Source of the DNA: Sipunculus nudus
Lineage: Eukaryota; Annelida; Sipuncula; Golfingiida; Sipunculidae
Direction of reading: 5' to 3'
Assembly (NCBI GenBank): GCA_026874595.1
Contig: CM049321.1
Location: 14,031,479 to 14,095,478 of the forward strand
DNA length: 64,000 bases
Made by a program: the position numbers and the translations under genes. Position 1 is the stretch's first letter, and every line of letters starts with the position of its first letter. Below the pieces are notes generated by a model. That model saw nothing but the letters and a program-made list of their open reading frames with translations. It was not told the origin of the DNA and searched no databases. Of this stretch, positions 11,340 through 22,285 are shown one piece after another.

Positions 11340-11700
11340 TACGCCCGAAATGTGTAATTGCCCTTTTCATGCAATGTGCAGTTATTTTGCACATTTCGTG
11401 AAATATATATCTCAGTCCTCTAAGGTGTAAAGGAGCATTTGAAGGAATCCTCCTGATTAATTATGTAAATGCCATCTGAGACACCCTACCGTATTTTGCT
11501 GGAGCTGTAATTGATAAATTGAAAAATATGCATATGAGAGTGGGTTGTAGTTGCCCGTCCAAGGCCGGTGGTTTTCTCCGGGTAATCCGGTTTCCTCCAC
11601 CCCTGCAGACTACCCTACGCCATCACCGGAGCCATGGAGAGTGCCTCGATTAGTTATATTATAAATATTTGTACAATCCATGTAAAATAAATGTTTATAA
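11340..11700. repeat. Possible SINE-like dispersed repeat
   Basis: The core at about 11560-11605 reads GGCCGGTGGTTTTCTCCGGG then TAATCCGGTTTCCTCCACC. I recognise close variants from many invertebrate genomes as part of short interspersed repeats. Upstream is a stem-forming pair CGAAATGTG/CACATTTCG (about 11346-11396). No RNA polymerase III A and B boxes could be assigned with confidence, so the class is uncertain. Confidence 0.4.
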
Positions 11701-11871
11701 TAATATATTTGTAGCTTACTTTTTACTAGTATACTTATATGTACGTATTTAAAAGTCTAGTTTTCAATTTTTTAATATATCAATCTACATAATAATTACT
11801 AAGCTTTATATTATATTATTTATTTATTACAAATAACATTAAATTTTAAAGAAAAATTTGAGAAAGAAAGA

Positions 11872-12167
11872 AAAAGGGATGGTTCTCAGGCACATTTTCT
11901 CGGAAATCGGTGCGGGCGGGGGGGGGGGGGGGCGGCGGCGGCGGTTATTTTTATTACCTTTTATTGTATGTTTCGATGAAAAGGTCATGTGATCAAGGAA
12001 AAGCATGAAAAAACATTTTTATTTCTAAACAGGTAAAAGCACTAAATAACAAAGGGAAGCTGTCAAAATTGTATTATTATGTCCTCTTGAAAGATGAAAA
12101 TCAAAATAAAATGTTTTTCGAGGGCGGTTAAAATTGACGCTGGCGGTGCCTGAGAACCATACCTTTT
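11872..12167. mobile_element. 296-bp MITE with 22-bp terminal inverted repeats
   Basis: The left terminus at 11872-11893 and the reverse complement of 12146-12167 match over 22 bases with one mismatch; the shared core is ATGGTTCTCAGGCAC. The interior holds a poly-G run followed by GGC repeats (about 11918-11943) and no open frame. Flanking target duplication is not clear because both sides are A/T-rich. It lies in the receptor intron. Confidence 0.75.
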
Positions 12168-12169
12168 AT

Positions 12170-13300
12170 TTTTTTTCCTGAACTGGTCTTGATAAGTTTT
12201 ATTTATCTCATAGCTTTAAGCGGCCCAATTATAACATACAATAACCTTCAAAGTACCTTTTATGAAGTCATAAACTCACCACACTGAATCAGTGCTGCGT
12301 TCATGCAGTGTAAGTTGGTTTTTTTTTCAACAGCTAAAAGTTATTTTTGTCAGCTTTGATTATTGTGAATCAAATGATTGTTTCTTAACGGTTGGCCAAA
12401 GTCTGAGTCAGAATATTCTATTTTTGTTCAATTATTTTCAAATGAACAGATTATTGGTATTTTGGTGAGATTCATAGTATATATTAATATATTATTAAAA
12501 TCCAGAAAAGTGTGCAGATGCTTATTTGTAAATTTCTTCCCTAAAAGTTATTTGAACATGTATAACATGATAATCGCAGATACATATTACATATTGAGAT
12601 AACATATTCTTTATTTAACAAAATAAACGTGTTTAAGATTTTCTTAATTTTATTTTTTATAATTTATCTTTTTACCAGTACTGGGAAATAACCCTCATAA
12701 TCCGAAAATGTTTAGGACACTACAGAAAAAAAATCATCTCATTATCGTGATTGTGAACACCTATACTAGATATCTAACTTAAGCAACATGTCAAACTCAA
12801 AGTGAACCAGTTATTATTCAAGACAATAATTTAAGCAGTATTAAGATTAATTGTTGCAACCTGCCATTATATATCAGTGTTTCAATATGTTTTCTCTGAG
12901 ATAAAAGAAATTAAAAATTTATAGTATATAATTTTTAAGTATAATTTATAATGTCGATCTTTGAAGGTTAAAAATAAGTAAACTTAAACTTCCTGATGAA
13001 ATCCATTCAAGTACTTTCATTGCATAAAATAAAATATAAAATATAAATAATTTAAAATACTGCCAGTAAATCATATTTTTATTTGTGTCATTTTAACAAT
13101 TTACTTTTATCATCAAACAAGCTCTGAACAACCTGAAATAAATGTATCACAGAATGATGAACATTTGAGAGAGAACCCCATGATTACAACTAAAAGTAAC
13201 AGAATATAAACTGAAATAGTTACATGTTTCATTGTCATTGGTGCTAAATAGTATTATATTTGCTCATATGATCAGGCTGATATGTTTTGTTTACATGTAT
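12170..13300. other. AT-rich intronic sequence without recognisable features
   Basis: Very AT-rich. The single open frame of 74 codons (12378-12602) has no recognisable domain and no repeat partner that I could see. Confidence 0.5.
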
Positions 13301-13307
13301 GCCTGTA

Positions 13308-13340
13308 CAGTCGGACCCCGTTAATCCGGCACCATCGGGG
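13308..13340. repeat. Left terminal repeat of the Tigger/pogo element
   Basis: TA|CAGTCGGACCCCGTTAATCC, then GGCACCATCGGGG, then repeated GCCGGATTACG motifs. CAG-initiated ends next to a TA target and CGTTAATCCGG-type subterminal repeats are typical of Tigger/pogo elements. The matching right terminus was not found between 15150 and 15600, so the element appears truncated upstream of its transposase. Confidence 0.6.
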
Positions 13341-13674
13341 ATGGGGAATTATGCCGGATTACGCAGTTTGCCGGATTACGTATCAGGGACACCCACAGCT
13401 AAAAACACAAACCCAGGGAAGAGCAATATTTGCCGTATCTGTGATTATAATTAAAAATGAATTATATTATGCATAAAGTAAAAATTGAGTGATAATAAAA
13501 GTAAATAAAACCCTTCAAACAATGTGCAAATAAACTTTATTCAAAAGTTCCAGCAGAATGTATCGATACAAAAAATAATGCAAATCGGAGGAATTACAGA
13601 ATCATCACCTATATACAATGTCCATATACATTTTTACACAGTGTGACTAGTTTTCACCAGGGTAAATGACTGAG

Positions 13675-15147
13675 TTACTTTGCACTGAAGTATCTGTCCA
13701 ATGTGCACTGCTTGTTGTCACGGAGAGCGGATGAATTGAGTCTAGACAGCATGTCTCGCAGAAGCAGCAAATCCCGCTCGCCGAAATCCTGGGGCTTCGT
13801 CTCCGCGTATCTGACCATATCCCGCAGTCCCTGTCTGGCGATCTTAGCAGTTGGCGGCTGCTTTTTCGTCCTCGCTATCATCATCGTCTTTCTTTCCGAC
13901 CGACACAATATCCAAAATGTCCGCGTCACTAAGCATATCTCCTGTAGGAACACCGGAATCAACCACGAGATATTCATCCGCGGTCAGCGTGTTTTCGATT
14001 GGTAGCTGAGCGACAACTCGGGCAAGCTCGGCAGTATCCGGCAGTGACGCAGAAGGGGGCGGGGCTGTCTCATCGCTGTTTGGGAGAATGCCTGTATGCT
14101 TGAAACAGTTGGCGATAGTCTGCTCGCTGACCTCGTTCCTAGCCTGTCTTATGAAGTAGATTGCATCTTTCACAGACGTTTTCTCTATTGCCCCACGGTC
14201 CTCAACTTGTGCAATCCAGTCCTTTGCCTGTATCTTTCTGTAGTGACATTTGAAGGCTTGAATAACACCCGCTTCCAGTGGCTGTAACTTTGACGTGGTA
14301 TTGGGCGGCAGATAAACCAGTCGAACATGATCCCAGTGCTGGTCTTTTTGAGAAGTGTGGTTGTCGACTAACAGCACGATTTTCCTTCCTTGAAGCTTCA
14401 TCTTTCTGTTTATCTGGCTGACGTATTCTTCAAACATAGTGCTGACCATCCACGCTTTCTTGTTATTCTTGTACGTAACGATGGGCGCGGGGTCGACTCC
14501 TTTAAAGCAGCGAGGTTTAGCGGATTTTCCGATCACGATTGGTTTTAGTTTCTCAGATCCGTCCGCAATTTGCAGCAAGACCAACTGTCAGCCGATCCTT
14601 GCACTTCTTAGTTCCCTTGACTGGTGCTGTAGCAAGTGTTCTGGCAGGGCCTAGGCGGAAGAATAATCCAGTTTCGTCAAAATTGAAAAGACTGTATGTT
14701 GCAAAGACTGTATCCGACAAGTGCTGCTTGAACGTCACTTCGACCCTTTGATTCGACTTGTTGGTCTACGCTCCCTGATTCACCATGCATGACGTGCTGT
14801 TTGATGCCACCTCGTGCTTTCATCCCCAGTTGCTGTCCTAGCTCTTTTGCTTTTTCACGGAGAATGTGGGCCACAATGTCTTTCAACCATAGTGTCAATG
14901 CCTCTTCCAGCTGTGCATGCTTGCCCATTTTCATCCTTTTCACTGTGTCTGTGCTTTCATCCATTTTCAGCCACTTGTCTTTGTTTGACAGTATGTCTGA
15001 CACAGTCTGACGACCAATGTCAATCTTGTGTTCAGTAGCAACCCATCCCACGATGTCTCTCTGTGTCGCCTTTGGGTGTTTTTCTTTGTAGAGGCAGATG
15101 TCTCTCTTAAGAGAAACATTGATTTCACAGCGCTTTCGTTTCGGCAT
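13675..15147 (-). pseudogene. Tigger/pogo transposase (CENP-B-type HTH + DDE_1), frameshifted
   Basis: The reading path runs from 15147 down. It starts MPKRKRCEINVSLKRDIC, a CENP-B/Psq-type helix-turn-helix. The second HTH is shortened by an internal deletion before KQHVMHGESGSVD. A frameshift near 14765 leads to the first catalytic Asp (FNFDETGLFF) and GTKKCKDRLTV. A second near 14580 leads to SEKLKPIVIGKSAKPRCFKG, the second Asp (LLVDNHTSQ) and PPNTTSKLQPLEAGVIQAFK, where the third acidic residue is Glu, not the Asp usual in this family. A third near 13850 leads to the C-terminal part ending QCTLDRYFSAK. At least three frameshifts and the internal deletion make it non-functional as read. 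The C-terminal QxxLxxYF matches a PCNA-interacting (PIP) motif, a known feature of pogo transposases. Confidence 0.85.
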
Positions 15148-15159
15148 AGCTGGCGTATG

Positions 15160-16890
15160 TCAATGACGAAAATAAATACTTTTTAATCACTGCAGTATTT
15201 ATAGGCATAAAAATCTTTAATTATTCACTCTTTTAAGTTTGTTCTTTGAAGTCACTTTAAACATAATTAAATAGAATCAAAACAAGTAACAAACATAAAC
15301 ACAATGATTAAATCTACTCAACATTGACACGTTGTTTATGTTTTCAACAAGCGAGACCTATACACCCTTTCATGTATGATGGGTCGACGTAACACTTTAG
15401 TTAAGCAAATGCCATATTCTTCTGGGATGGCTATTATTAGGGCGTGAAGTTAGGACTGCTAGGCTCAGTGGATCAACCTGTCCCGATCTCACACCACTAA
15501 ATGAGACTAAACACCAAAGCAGGAACCGTTCAGTTGTTAGTGCATTTTCTAATAGGCGCATGGATTATGATTTCTCAAAATTTTAAATAACCCGATAATA
15601 TAGAAAATAAATTGACCAAAAAATAACTGTTGATAATTATAGGTGACTTCGAGACTCGTGTTGGCACTGACCATTCTGGAAGCCGCATGTTCTTGGCCAG
15701 TTTTGGAAACGTTACTGATAATGACCAAAGCTTGTTGCAAATTTTATCAAGATCACACTTGCAAGGGACAACATCAAAGTTACACTGCAAACATACTTGA
15801 AAATCCATTGACCTGGATCCTAAAAGTTTGAGGTTAAATTACAACATCAGAGTGTACACTGTACAGAAACAAGGTAATCGGGCATACTACAGAGCAATCT
15901 TTTTGCAGAGCGTAGCCTTGAAGATATTGGCTCATGCTATTCTTACTCGTTTCTGATTGTGACAGAGATCAAGGATCCTGTCTGAAAGACTATGTAGATT
16001 CCGTCCTTCTCCGTACTCTTAATGTTCTGCATTTGCCTACTTCAGTAGAAGTCATATGGTAGACACCAATCATATTTTATGATTATGGTATTACTACAAT
16101 GAAATTGCATAACAAGGTGAATTGTGGTGGATAGATCAAGAAGCATGGTGATGCCACCTTATCACTCCAAGTATTTTTGCGGCTTCTTCAAAATAGTGCT
16201 TGGAAATAATAAAACAATTCCTATTAAGGAGAAGAAATAATCTTTATTCAGTATGATTATAATTTACTTCATACAATGGTAAATATTGGCCCATAGATCA
16301 GGAATGTGGCGGGCTCCACCATGTCATTTGTAGGGGATCTATGTTTTGGCCCCAACATCCAAACTTTCTAGTCACGTCAAAATGCAATTTGCGGGTCAAA
16401 GAAATGCAACCATCCTGGATTAATACAAGTTTGAAATCTTCCGTTTTCATCACTTTCTAGCAATGTTAAAAAAAATTGCCATTAAATATGACATAAGTAG
16501 CCTGTTTAAGGTCTAGGGGCAATACCGCGCATTCCCAAGTAACTAGTTGAAAGGGAATTTAGAAAAGGTACGTTCGTCTGAAAGGAATTCGAAATTTGTT
16601 AAACTTGTAAAGCAAAAGACCCTTTTCAGCCTCTGACGTAATTGATACCCTAGTGATTGGATTGCAGTGAAAATAAGGATAATTAAAATGCAGTTGGGGC
16701 AGCTTAAATGTCTGTGTACACTCTGTGCATAATTCTGATTTCAAAGTTAATAATATGGCAATTGACAGAAGAAAATGCAAACAAGTCCAAGAGGTTTTCT
16801 GCTACCACTGTCGCTGTTAAACACCATTAAAACAGCTACAGAAAAATATTACAAATTTATAAAAATAAGTTTATTTAGCTTATTTTGGAA
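15160..16890. other. Intronic sequence without a supported gene
   Basis: Short open frames on both strands carry no recognisable domain. The last part may belong to the pseudogene that follows, but I cannot align it from memory. Confidence 0.4.
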
Positions 16891-16899
16891 TGAAAATGG

Positions 16900-17900
16900 G
16901 CGACTAAGACTATTCTTTTGCACCCATACAGTCTTTTGGGCTTGTGATTAAAACCTATGAGAGTGGACAAAAGGAACGAAAAAAATCTTGACCTTTCGTA
17001 TTTCCATTGGTATGGAGAGAGCCACAGTATGATCCAGCTGATTTGACATTATTTATTGATAGCCAAAAGCTAGCCCAAAGTGTGTCTAGTAGTACAATAG
17101 CAATTAATTTGCTTAAATTCCAATCGATCATTCTGTCCACTTTAAAGAAAATTTCAAAAGTATGGAAATGGTTTTAGAGAAGATGAAATAAAACGAATGA
17201 ACGAGATAATATGTGGGGATCTGAAGTTCATTGGATTGCTTCGTGGCTTGCAGGGGGAATACACAAAATATCAATGCTTCTTGTGCTTATGGAACAGTCC
17301 AACAAAAGCCGAGTTTTCAAAAAGAAAGGTATGGCCTGCAAGACAGAAATTCAATGTTGGAAAGAGAAATATCAAGAACAGACAACTTGTTGATCCAAAG
17401 AAAGGTATATTACCTCCACTCCATATTAAGCTTGGTCTCATGAAGCAGTTTGTGAACACTTTGGGATCTTAGATTGCCCTCAGATTAGGTGTTTATTGCA
17501 TGACCAGCATAGTGTCTGATCACTATGAAGAAAACTTAAAAGGACAGTATTGACTGCATTAACAAATGTTGTCTCAAACGTCCTTAGGAACACAACATCA
17601 CAAAAGACCTCATCAAGAAACTGCTGAACAATTTTCAGTGATTTGGCTGTAATATGAGTGGAAAGAATCAATTCCTTCAGAGTCATCTAGAATATTTTCT
17701 TGAAAAATCTTGCTGCCATGAGTGAGAAACATAGCGAAAGATTCACCAGAACAAAACAAAATATATAAAAAAAATAAAAATAAAATTAACATAAAAAAAA
17801 AACATAAAAAATCGTTACCAGGGGCGGTGGAAATCAGCTATTCACGTAAAACCAAGATAAGAAAATTCAATCCTGAAGCTAGTGCCAAATGTAAATTAAA
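16900..17900 (+). pseudogene. Remnant of a multicopy, uncharacterised animal gene family
   Basis: Scattered over all three plus-strand frames are motifs that I recall from a large family of unnamed proteins repeated in many animal genomes. In order: LFIDSQKLAQSV (about 17052-17090); LRGLQGEYTKYQCFLCLWNS (about 17236-17297); LPPLHIKLGLMKQFVNTLG (about 17410-17466); LEYF and a broken relative of LGAVSDEHGERFHQ (about 17685-17745); RYQGRW (about 17814-17832); and a basic tail around 17850-17875. Frameshifts and stops separate them. Function of the family is unknown to me. Its copy number suggests mobile-element or host-gene amplification. A second copy of the tail (CACGTAAAACCAAGA.AGA) recurs at about 18121. 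Confidence 0.6.
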
Positions 17901-17964
17901 TGATGCTTGAACTTTTGTACTCATGCAAAGGTGAAGTCTGTTAATATTAATTTGCATTATATTA

Positions 17965-17979
17965 CACACACACACATAT

Positions 17980-18023
<44 letters not shown>
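17965..18023. repeat. (CA)n-(TA)n microsatellite
   Basis: Short CA run, then about 25 TA units with one interruption (TATAAATATA). Confidence 0.9.
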
Positions 18024-18025
<2 letters not shown>

Positions 18026-18542
18026 CCATTAATATTTATCCTGTGTAGATTGTAAACTAAACTAAAAAATTCAAGCCAAAAAAAAAAAAACTAAATAAAA
18101 AACTAAAAAAACCAGCTTTTCACGTAAAACCAAGAAGAGAAAGTTCACTCCATATTACCTAATCAAGATGTATATATGATTTCGGCTAAGCGAGACTTCG
18201 ATTGTGATCTCGACTTGACGGATTTTAAAGTTGCCTGGACGAGTTTGCGATTGTTATCTCGCCTAGAAGAGTAAACACATCCCTGGTACTACAAAGGCAA
18301 GTTTAAAATCTACTTAGGCGATATTAAAATTGTTATGTGATTATAACTAATACATTGTGCATTTTAAATGACTTTTGGATGTCTTCAGTAATATAATTAA
18401 TTATAATCTCTGCATTATTAACTATTTTAAAATTAATGGCTAACATTAAATAAAGACTGAGATAATGCTTGCTGGTTTCCGGTCTTATAATCTTATAGCC
18501 TAGTACGTGATTAAGAAATATGGACATGCATTCATTTTGGTT

Positions 18543-19622
18543 ACAGTCGCGACTTGACATTCCGACCCTTAACAATCCGAAAACCTTGCAATCCGACGGT
18601 ATTTTGTAAAAAAAGGAACCCATAGAAAGTAGCCTTGACAAACCGACAGCCTAGGATTCCGACACAAACAAGGATACCGACGTATTTTCTGACTTGACAG
18701 TCCAACCGGTATATTGCCCTTTTATGTCAGTCGTCGGGTTCGTGCACATTTCATCCTGTTTAATGAGGCGTAAAATCCAGCGATGCTTATTGTTCTAACA
18801 GTACACTAGAGCCAATTATTGAGTCAATTTGGTTCACAAATTAAGTCAGTTTGGACCCGTATGTGGCAGACATGAACCTCTCCGTGTGTGAAACACACGG
18901 AGGTTAAGAACGAGATCCGGGATCTTATCCAGGCACTAAACAGCGCTTATCACGTGACCGCGGAGGACCACCTCACATTGGACAACATTGAGCAATGCCG
19001 ACGGGCGCTGATATTGTGTCAATGGTCAAAGAAGACGTAGGCGACAGTGACAGCGGGTCTGAGAGAGAAGATGATCATCCTAAACCAGTAACTCTCAGAA
19101 AGTACTGGAGGAGTAGGGCTTAGGTGCAGGGGACGTTGATGCCGACCGTGGACTGCTTAGAAAAGTCCGTAAAAATCAAGATAAAAGAACCAGATAGCAG
19201 ACAGATATGCTGGCATTCTTTAAACGCACATGAACTCAGAAGATCAACCGCTGGTTCATTTATTATATACATTTAGTGAATGTTTGTTCAGAAATATAAG
19301 TAAGTCTCATAATGGAAGAATCTGCATAGGTCGTTAATCTTGACGAGCATGGTATATATACACATGTATACAAGAAATAAAAGAATACTTCATGACAGAT
19401 GTTTATTTTCTTTCAAATAAATCATAACAATATTATATACGCAGATTATTATAGCACTGTAATTAATGAATACTAACAAGTCTAACAAGTCTGAATACTA
19501 ACAGGTCACATTAAATCTTGACCCTCCGTTACCTTTATTGACTTGAAAATCCGACAGCCTTGCAATCCGACATAAATTAGGGTATTACATTAAGTGTAGG
19601 ATTATCAAGTCATGACTGTATA
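18543..19622 (+). mobile_element. Truncated pogo/Tigger-type element with transposase C-terminus
   Basis: The left end TACAGTCGCGACTTGACATT and the right end AATCCTACAC...CAAGTCATGACTGTA form an imperfect inverted repeat, both bounded by TA. Both sides carry subterminal TGC/TTGCAATCCGACA-type repeats. On the plus strand, 18900-19233 holds degenerate coding fragments, including ADIVSMVKEDVGDSDSGS (compare ADILDIVSVGKKDDDDS in the transposase at 13675-15147). The last frame ends QTDMLAFFKRT then stop at 19231-19233, another QxxMxxFF PIP-like motif just before the stop. The catalytic domain is deleted. Confidence 0.65.
18880..18902. other. Perfect 10-bp stem, 3-base loop hairpin
   Basis: CTCCGTGTGT-GAA-ACACACGGAG inside the preceding pogo-type element. 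Possibly a relic of a palindromic insertion or a structural feature of the element. Function not known. Confidence 0.6.
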
Positions 19623-19649
19623 TAATTTATTATTTGAAAGTATCAAATT

Positions 19650-20380
19650 ATTTTCTGTAATCTGAACTTAACAAAAACTGTGATAACTCTTCAAGTTTAT
19701 TTAAGATGTAACACTTTTTTTCAGTCTTTTGCGATAAAAATCAACAATTTGATATAAAAATCATTATTTACAATTTAATTTTATATATAAAAAAATTAAG
19801 ATATAATGACATGTCATCTGTAATATGCAACTGTAAAAAGCAGAGCAAATCTGATATATTGTATGTTCAGGATTTTTATTAATCACTGTTTAAAGTGTAT
19901 CAGTAATTATGGTCACTTTGGTACAATTTTATTTTGTCAAACAATATAACTATATAAAAAATTAATCGCTTTTACGTATGCCAAGATTTTATACATTTCT
20001 ATCCTAACCATGAAAGGCAGATTCAGCTTTGATTTACAGATTATTAATACTTGCACGTAATTATAATGATAAAGAGAAATCAGTTATATCCAGTCTCTTG
20101 TTTTGTCTTCCTAAAATACTAAAGTGAATAACATCAGTTAATTTTTCTTTATTTAATATAAATAACGGAGCATCTATTTGTAAAAATATATCAAAGAAAA
20201 TTACAATATGTTAACGATATCAAACCATCAAAGAATTCCACAGTCTAAACAAAATATTTAAAAAAATTGCCAGATATATTACCCAATACATTATATAATT
20301 AGTGGCAAATCCAAACAGGCAAAAGAATCAGACATAGTTCATATAAATGTGCCTTATAAAAACCAATAGGAGCTTATCAG
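19650..20380. other. AT-rich intronic sequence, nothing recognised
   Basis: No open frame with a recognisable product and no clear repeat boundary. Confidence 0.5.
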
Positions 20381-21451
20381 TTGTTTCTTATCCACAGTGC
20401 CCAATCACACCACTATTTCAAACTCGCCTAGGCCAATTTTAAGCACGCCCGGATGATATCAGGTGGATAATAAACTCGCCTGGATGATACCATGAAACCT
20501 GGCCAGTTCCATGATAGATTGTAATATCGCCCATGCGATATCACACTCGCAATCTCGCCTAAGCGAAATCACAATCGCAGTCTCGTCTATGCGAATTTCC
20601 GATTTATATAAATATATTCACATATATATTTATCCTACGCAAATTGTAAACAGAAGTAAAAAATCTGTGTTATTCCATAATAAGCCATGTCAAGCAAAAT
20701 ATTTGACATGTGACTGTTTCTAGTGTTGTTGTGAACATTCAGATGGCTCAATAAAGCTGCAAAACAAAAAATGAAATATAAGATTTTGATGGGCAATCTT
20801 CATTCTTATTTTACTTTTATGATCATTTACGAATATTGTGCGTATTGTAATATTTTATTCTATAAATCATTGATAGCTATACCCTTTTATACTTTAATCA
20901 AATCGTAACGCAATTGCTAATAATTCTATTCTTAAATAAACAAGTAAGGTGATGGCGGGCATCCTTGCCGGACCCTTCATGTAATCAGGGAAAATGGAAA
21001 GATCCATCCGTTATTTATCACACAGCTTGATATGTTTTATTTACTGTTTTCATCATAGAGATCATATTAAGACCAAAGTTCATTGACTGTATTGTGTTAT
21101 AATTATACTGAGCGGCTCTAAGTAATCAAACGCTTTTTTCGTAATCTAATGCTAGGAACAATGTATTTTGTTTATTTTAATCGGCATACCTTATAAAACA
21201 AGATATATAATTTATGTTTCCCCCATGTATCTGCCTTTTACAAAACCAATCTGATCATCGTGGATTATCACTGGAAAAAAACACCTTTTTTCTGTTAGCT
21301 AGGCTTTCAACTATTATTTTATAATCAATATTTAATTAAGTTAGTGGTCTCCAATTTTTCAAATATTGTCAATTGATTTGAGGGGAAAATGGTATTAACA
21401 GGATTGAAAATACATTTATCGAGTTGTTATCAACTTTGGTGACATACATTT

Positions 21452-21820
21452 TATTAATTAGGAGATCTTACTGCAAGGAAGGGCAAGCTACAGGACTATT
21501 TGTCAGAGAATGTATTAAGCTATATTGAAATAGAGGATTCTTATAAAGACTACATTAATATTTAAAGAAATCCAAAAGATAGTATTTTTTATAAATATGG
21601 AACACTTCACAGCAATTGTGTATTAATCTAAACATACATACTTTAAATGGAAGACTTCAGCCAGATTTAGAAATTGAATTAATTTATGTGTCATCAAGAG
21701 GTGTTTCTGTAATAGACTGTATTATTGTAGGCTTTGCTATCTTTAATTGATTCTGTTCCTTCCAGGTTATTATATGGATTTGGTCGATCATTTTCCAGTG
21801 AAAACCAAACTCGTTTTAGG
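21452..21820 (+). pseudogene. LINE endonuclease-domain fragment
   Basis: Translating in shifting frames gives GDLTARKGKLQDYL, then KYGTLHSNCVLI with a stop, ILNGRLQPDLE, YVSSRGVSVIDCIIV and, at the end, MDLVDHFPVKTKL. This is the order of motifs in the apurinic-type endonuclease of non-LTR retrotransposons (GDFNAR, N.YG..L, ILNGR, T..S..G.SVID, SDH.PV). No reverse transcriptase follows, so it is an isolated scrap. It seems to come from a different family than the elements at 35540-38490 and 56620-59623. Confidence 0.55.
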
Positions 21821-22011
21821 TTAAACAATAGCACGAAACACAGTATCGGGTCGTTATAAAACTATAACACAATATAAGAAAAGAAAGCATAATATAATTT
21901 ACGATCACTTGAGAGATGTAGAAGTTTTAACGATAACTCATAGAGTGGATTATACAACATGACTTAGAAAAAAAGGAAAGAAGAACTGAGAAATTTGATA
22001 CTATGGGCCAT

Positions 22012-22285
22012 ATGCTAGAAAGCTGTTTAACTTTAACAGGTGTTTAAATTGGCTGTTTAGCAGACAGGTAATTTAATCGGTATGCTCGAAGCATGTTTAT
22101 CATTAGTATAAAATTAAATTAAAAGACTTAAATTTAACAGGGGTCGAATGCCCGAACGCTGTTTAACTAAACAACTAATAGCTTTAAAAGGAGCCGTGTG
22201 CTCGAAAGTTGTCTTATAAATCAGCGATATATGTTTCACAATTGCCACCGTTTAACTTTAATCGTTATGCTGGAAAGCATTTCAA
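22012..22285. repeat. Irregular tandem repeat of about 50-70 bp
   Basis: An ATGCTCGAAAGC-TGTTTA-like motif recurs at 22012, 22082, 22148, 22198 and 22267, separated by A/T-rich sequence with TTTAAC blocks. No coding potential. Confidence 0.45.

Larger units (their letters stand above)
18032..20680. repeat. Repeat block flanking the inserted pogo-type element
   Basis: Direct repeats ATATTTATCC followed by a TGTAAAC-containing stretch occur at 18032 and 20626. Inside them, 18180-18330 and 20400-20590 both carry many short CGCCTA, GCGA and CGATTGTGAT/ATCACAATCG motifs in mixed orientation, as in the subterminal regions of DNA transposons. The arrangement suggests an older element, with the one at 18543-19622 nested within it. 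Confidence 0.4.
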
